DNA of 7,220 nt from an uncultured Lachnospira sp. (lineage in GTDB: Bacteria; Bacillota; Clostridia; Lachnospirales; Lachnospiraceae). The notes beneath the pieces are model-generated. The model was not told where the DNA came from, did no database searches, and saw only the letters and a program-made list of their open reading frames with translations. A program made the position numbers and the translations under genes. The stretch covers positions 1 to 7,220 of the forward strand of contig CAKRKK010000122.1 in the NCBI GenBank assembly GCA_934358235.1, written 5' to 3'. Positions 6,170 through 7,220 of this stretch are shown piece by piece (the first letter of the stretch is position 1; each line of letters begins with the position of its first letter).

Positions 6170-6247
6170 ATGAAGATGAATCAGTACAGCTCTATATCAG
6201 ACAAGTTGCAGGACGTGTGTAATATGCACGTTAGAATGGAGGATTAA
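6170..6247 (+). other. Possible 25-codon leader ORF ending at the gpmI start
   Basis: ATG 6170 opens a 25-codon frame (MKMNQYSSISDKLQDVCNMH then VRMED) that stops at TAA 6245-6247, immediately before gpmI ATG 6248 and in the same frame. It lies wholly within the predicted gpmI leader, about 24 nt after the predicted start site. No good ribosome binding site precedes it, and its last codons are made of the gpmI Shine-Dalgarno sequence, so it may be a chance frame. No known leader peptide is recognised. Confidence 0.25.
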
Positions 6248-7220
6248 ATGAGTAAGAAACCAGTTGTATTGATGGTACTTGATGGTTATGGTTTAAGTGA
6301 CAGAACAGAAGGTAATGCTATTGCTATGGCTAATACTCCTGTTATGGATAAGTTAATGAAAGAATATCCTTTCGTAAAGGGTAATGCCTCAGGTCTTTAT
6401 GTAGGACTCCCAGATGGACAGATGGGTAACTCAGAGGTTGGACATATGAATATTGGTGCTGGTAGAATTATATATCAGGATCTTACAAGAATAACAAAGG
6501 CAATTGAGGATGGAGATTTCTTTAAGAATGAAGAGCTTCTTGCAGCTATTAAGAATTGCAAGGATAATAATTCAGATCTTCACCTTTTTGGTCTTTTATC
6601 AAGTGGTGGTGTTCATAGCCATATATCACACGTATATGGTCTTTTAGAGATGGCTAAGAAGAATGGCGTATCTAATGTTTATGTACACGCATTTCTTGAT
6701 GGAAGAGATACTCCACCAGCATCTGGTAAAGATTTCGTGGCACAGCTTGAAGAAAAGATGGCAGAAATCGGAGTTGGTAAGGTAGCTTCTTTAGCAGGAA
6801 GATACTATGCTATGGATAGAGATAATAACTGGGACAGAGTTGAACAGGCTTACCGTTCACTTACAACAGGTGAGGGAAAGCAGGCTGAAAGCGCTGTAGC
6901 AGCTATGGAAGCCTCATATGCAGAGAATGTTACAGATGAGTTCGTTGTTCCTACAGTTATTACAGAGAATGGAAAGCCTTTATCAGTTGTAAAGGAGAAT
7001 GACTCAGTTATCTTCTTTAACTTCAGACCTGACAGAGCAAGAGAGATGACAAGAGCATTCTGTGATGATAAATTCACAGGCTTTGAAAGGACATATATTC
7101 CAACTACATTCGTATGCTTTAAGGACTATGATGAGACTATTCCTAACAAGCTTATTGCCTTTAAAAAGGAAGAGATTAAGAATACATTTGGAGAATTCCT
7201 TGCAGCAAATGGAAAGAAGC
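6248..7220 (+). CDS. gpmI: 2,3-bisphosphoglycerate-independent phosphoglycerate mutase (partial, runs off right edge)
   Basis: The frame is open from ATG 6248 to the window end, 324 codons plus one base, out of about 510 in this family. The enzyme isomerises 3-phosphoglycerate to 2-phosphoglycerate using Mn2+ and a phosphoserine intermediate. It belongs to the alkaline-phosphatase superfamily. Metal ligand Asp12 lies in VLDGYG. The catalytic Ser62 is in MGNSEVGH. Substrate-binding His123 lies in SSGGVHSH, Arg153-Asp154 in LDGRDTPP, Arg185 and Arg191 in AGRYYAMDRD, and Arg260/Arg263 in FNFRPDRAR. Numbering matches the Bacillus enzyme almost exactly. The remaining phosphatase-domain metal ligands lie beyond the edge. 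GGAGG sits five bases before the start. Only three ATA isoleucine codons appear, so codon adaptation is closer to gap and pgk than to tpiA. It follows tpiA by 289 bp with a terminator and candidate promoter between. Confidence 0.96.
   Translation, partial: MSKKPVVLMVLDGYGLSDRTEGNAIAMANTPVMDKLMKEYPFVKGNASGLYVGLPDGQMGNSEVGHMNIGAGRIIYQDLTRITKAIEDGDFFKNEELLAAIKNCKDNNSDLHLFGLLSSGGVHSHISHVYGLLEMAKKNGVSNVYVHAFLDGRDTPPASGKDFVAQLEEKMAEIGVGKVASLAGRYYAMDRDNNWDRVEQAYRSLTTGEGKQAESAVAAMEASYAENVTDEFVVPTVITENGKPLSVVKENDSVIFFNFRPDRAREMTRAFCDDKFTGFERTYIPTTFVCFKDYDETIPNKLIAFKKEEIKNTFGEFLAANGKK

Noticed and set aside
440..7220. A novel defence, mobile or otherwise undescribed multi-gene system.
   Set aside because: Every long coding region is a well-known housekeeping protein with intact motifs. 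No transposase, integrase, repeat array or unknown gene cluster is visible.

Overview
The window is AT-rich (intergenic DNA especially so). Its coding style uses AGA for arginine, AAG for lysine and strong GGAGG-type ribosome binding sites. Together with proteins of clear clostridial type, this points to a low-GC Firmicute, most likely a gut or rumen Lachnospiraceae-like member of Clostridia. That placement is inferred from codon style and protein flavour, not from a search.

Layout, left to right. At the left edge, on the minus strand, lie the first ~28 codons of a PHP-domain phosphoesterase, probably a HisJ/HisK-type histidinol-phosphatase; the rest is outside the window. A 353-bp divergent intergenic region follows. 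All remaining genes are on the plus strand: a Na/Pi-cotransporter-family membrane protein with a C-terminal PhoU-like domain (GTG start), then four glycolytic genes: gap, pgk, tpiA and gpmI. gpmI runs off the right edge after 324 codons.

The four glycolytic enzymes carry triose phosphates to 2-phosphoglycerate: TPI interconverts DHAP and GAP, GAPDH oxidises GAP using Pi and NAD, PGK makes ATP, and the Mn-dependent cofactor-independent mutase makes 2PG. Although clustered and co-oriented, they do not look like one tight operon. The gaps are 200, 435 and 289 bp. Each contains an intrinsic-terminator-like hairpin and promoter-like sequence before the next gene. No cggR-like regulator is present; the gene ahead of gap is the phosphate transporter homologue.

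Codon use separates the genes. gap and pgk have no ATA isoleucine codons, the gpmI portion has 3, tpiA has 14 and the transporter about 30. This fits strong translational selection on gap and pgk but much weaker selection on tpiA.

I found no RNA genes, mobile elements, CRISPR arrays or recognisable riboswitches, and no evidence of an undescribed multi-gene system. The points most worth a second look are regulatory: the symmetric divergent promoter region, a TTTACA/TGTAAA cluster ahead of the transporter, inverted repeats over candidate -10 boxes, and a 25-codon upstream ORF that ends exactly at the gpmI start codon.
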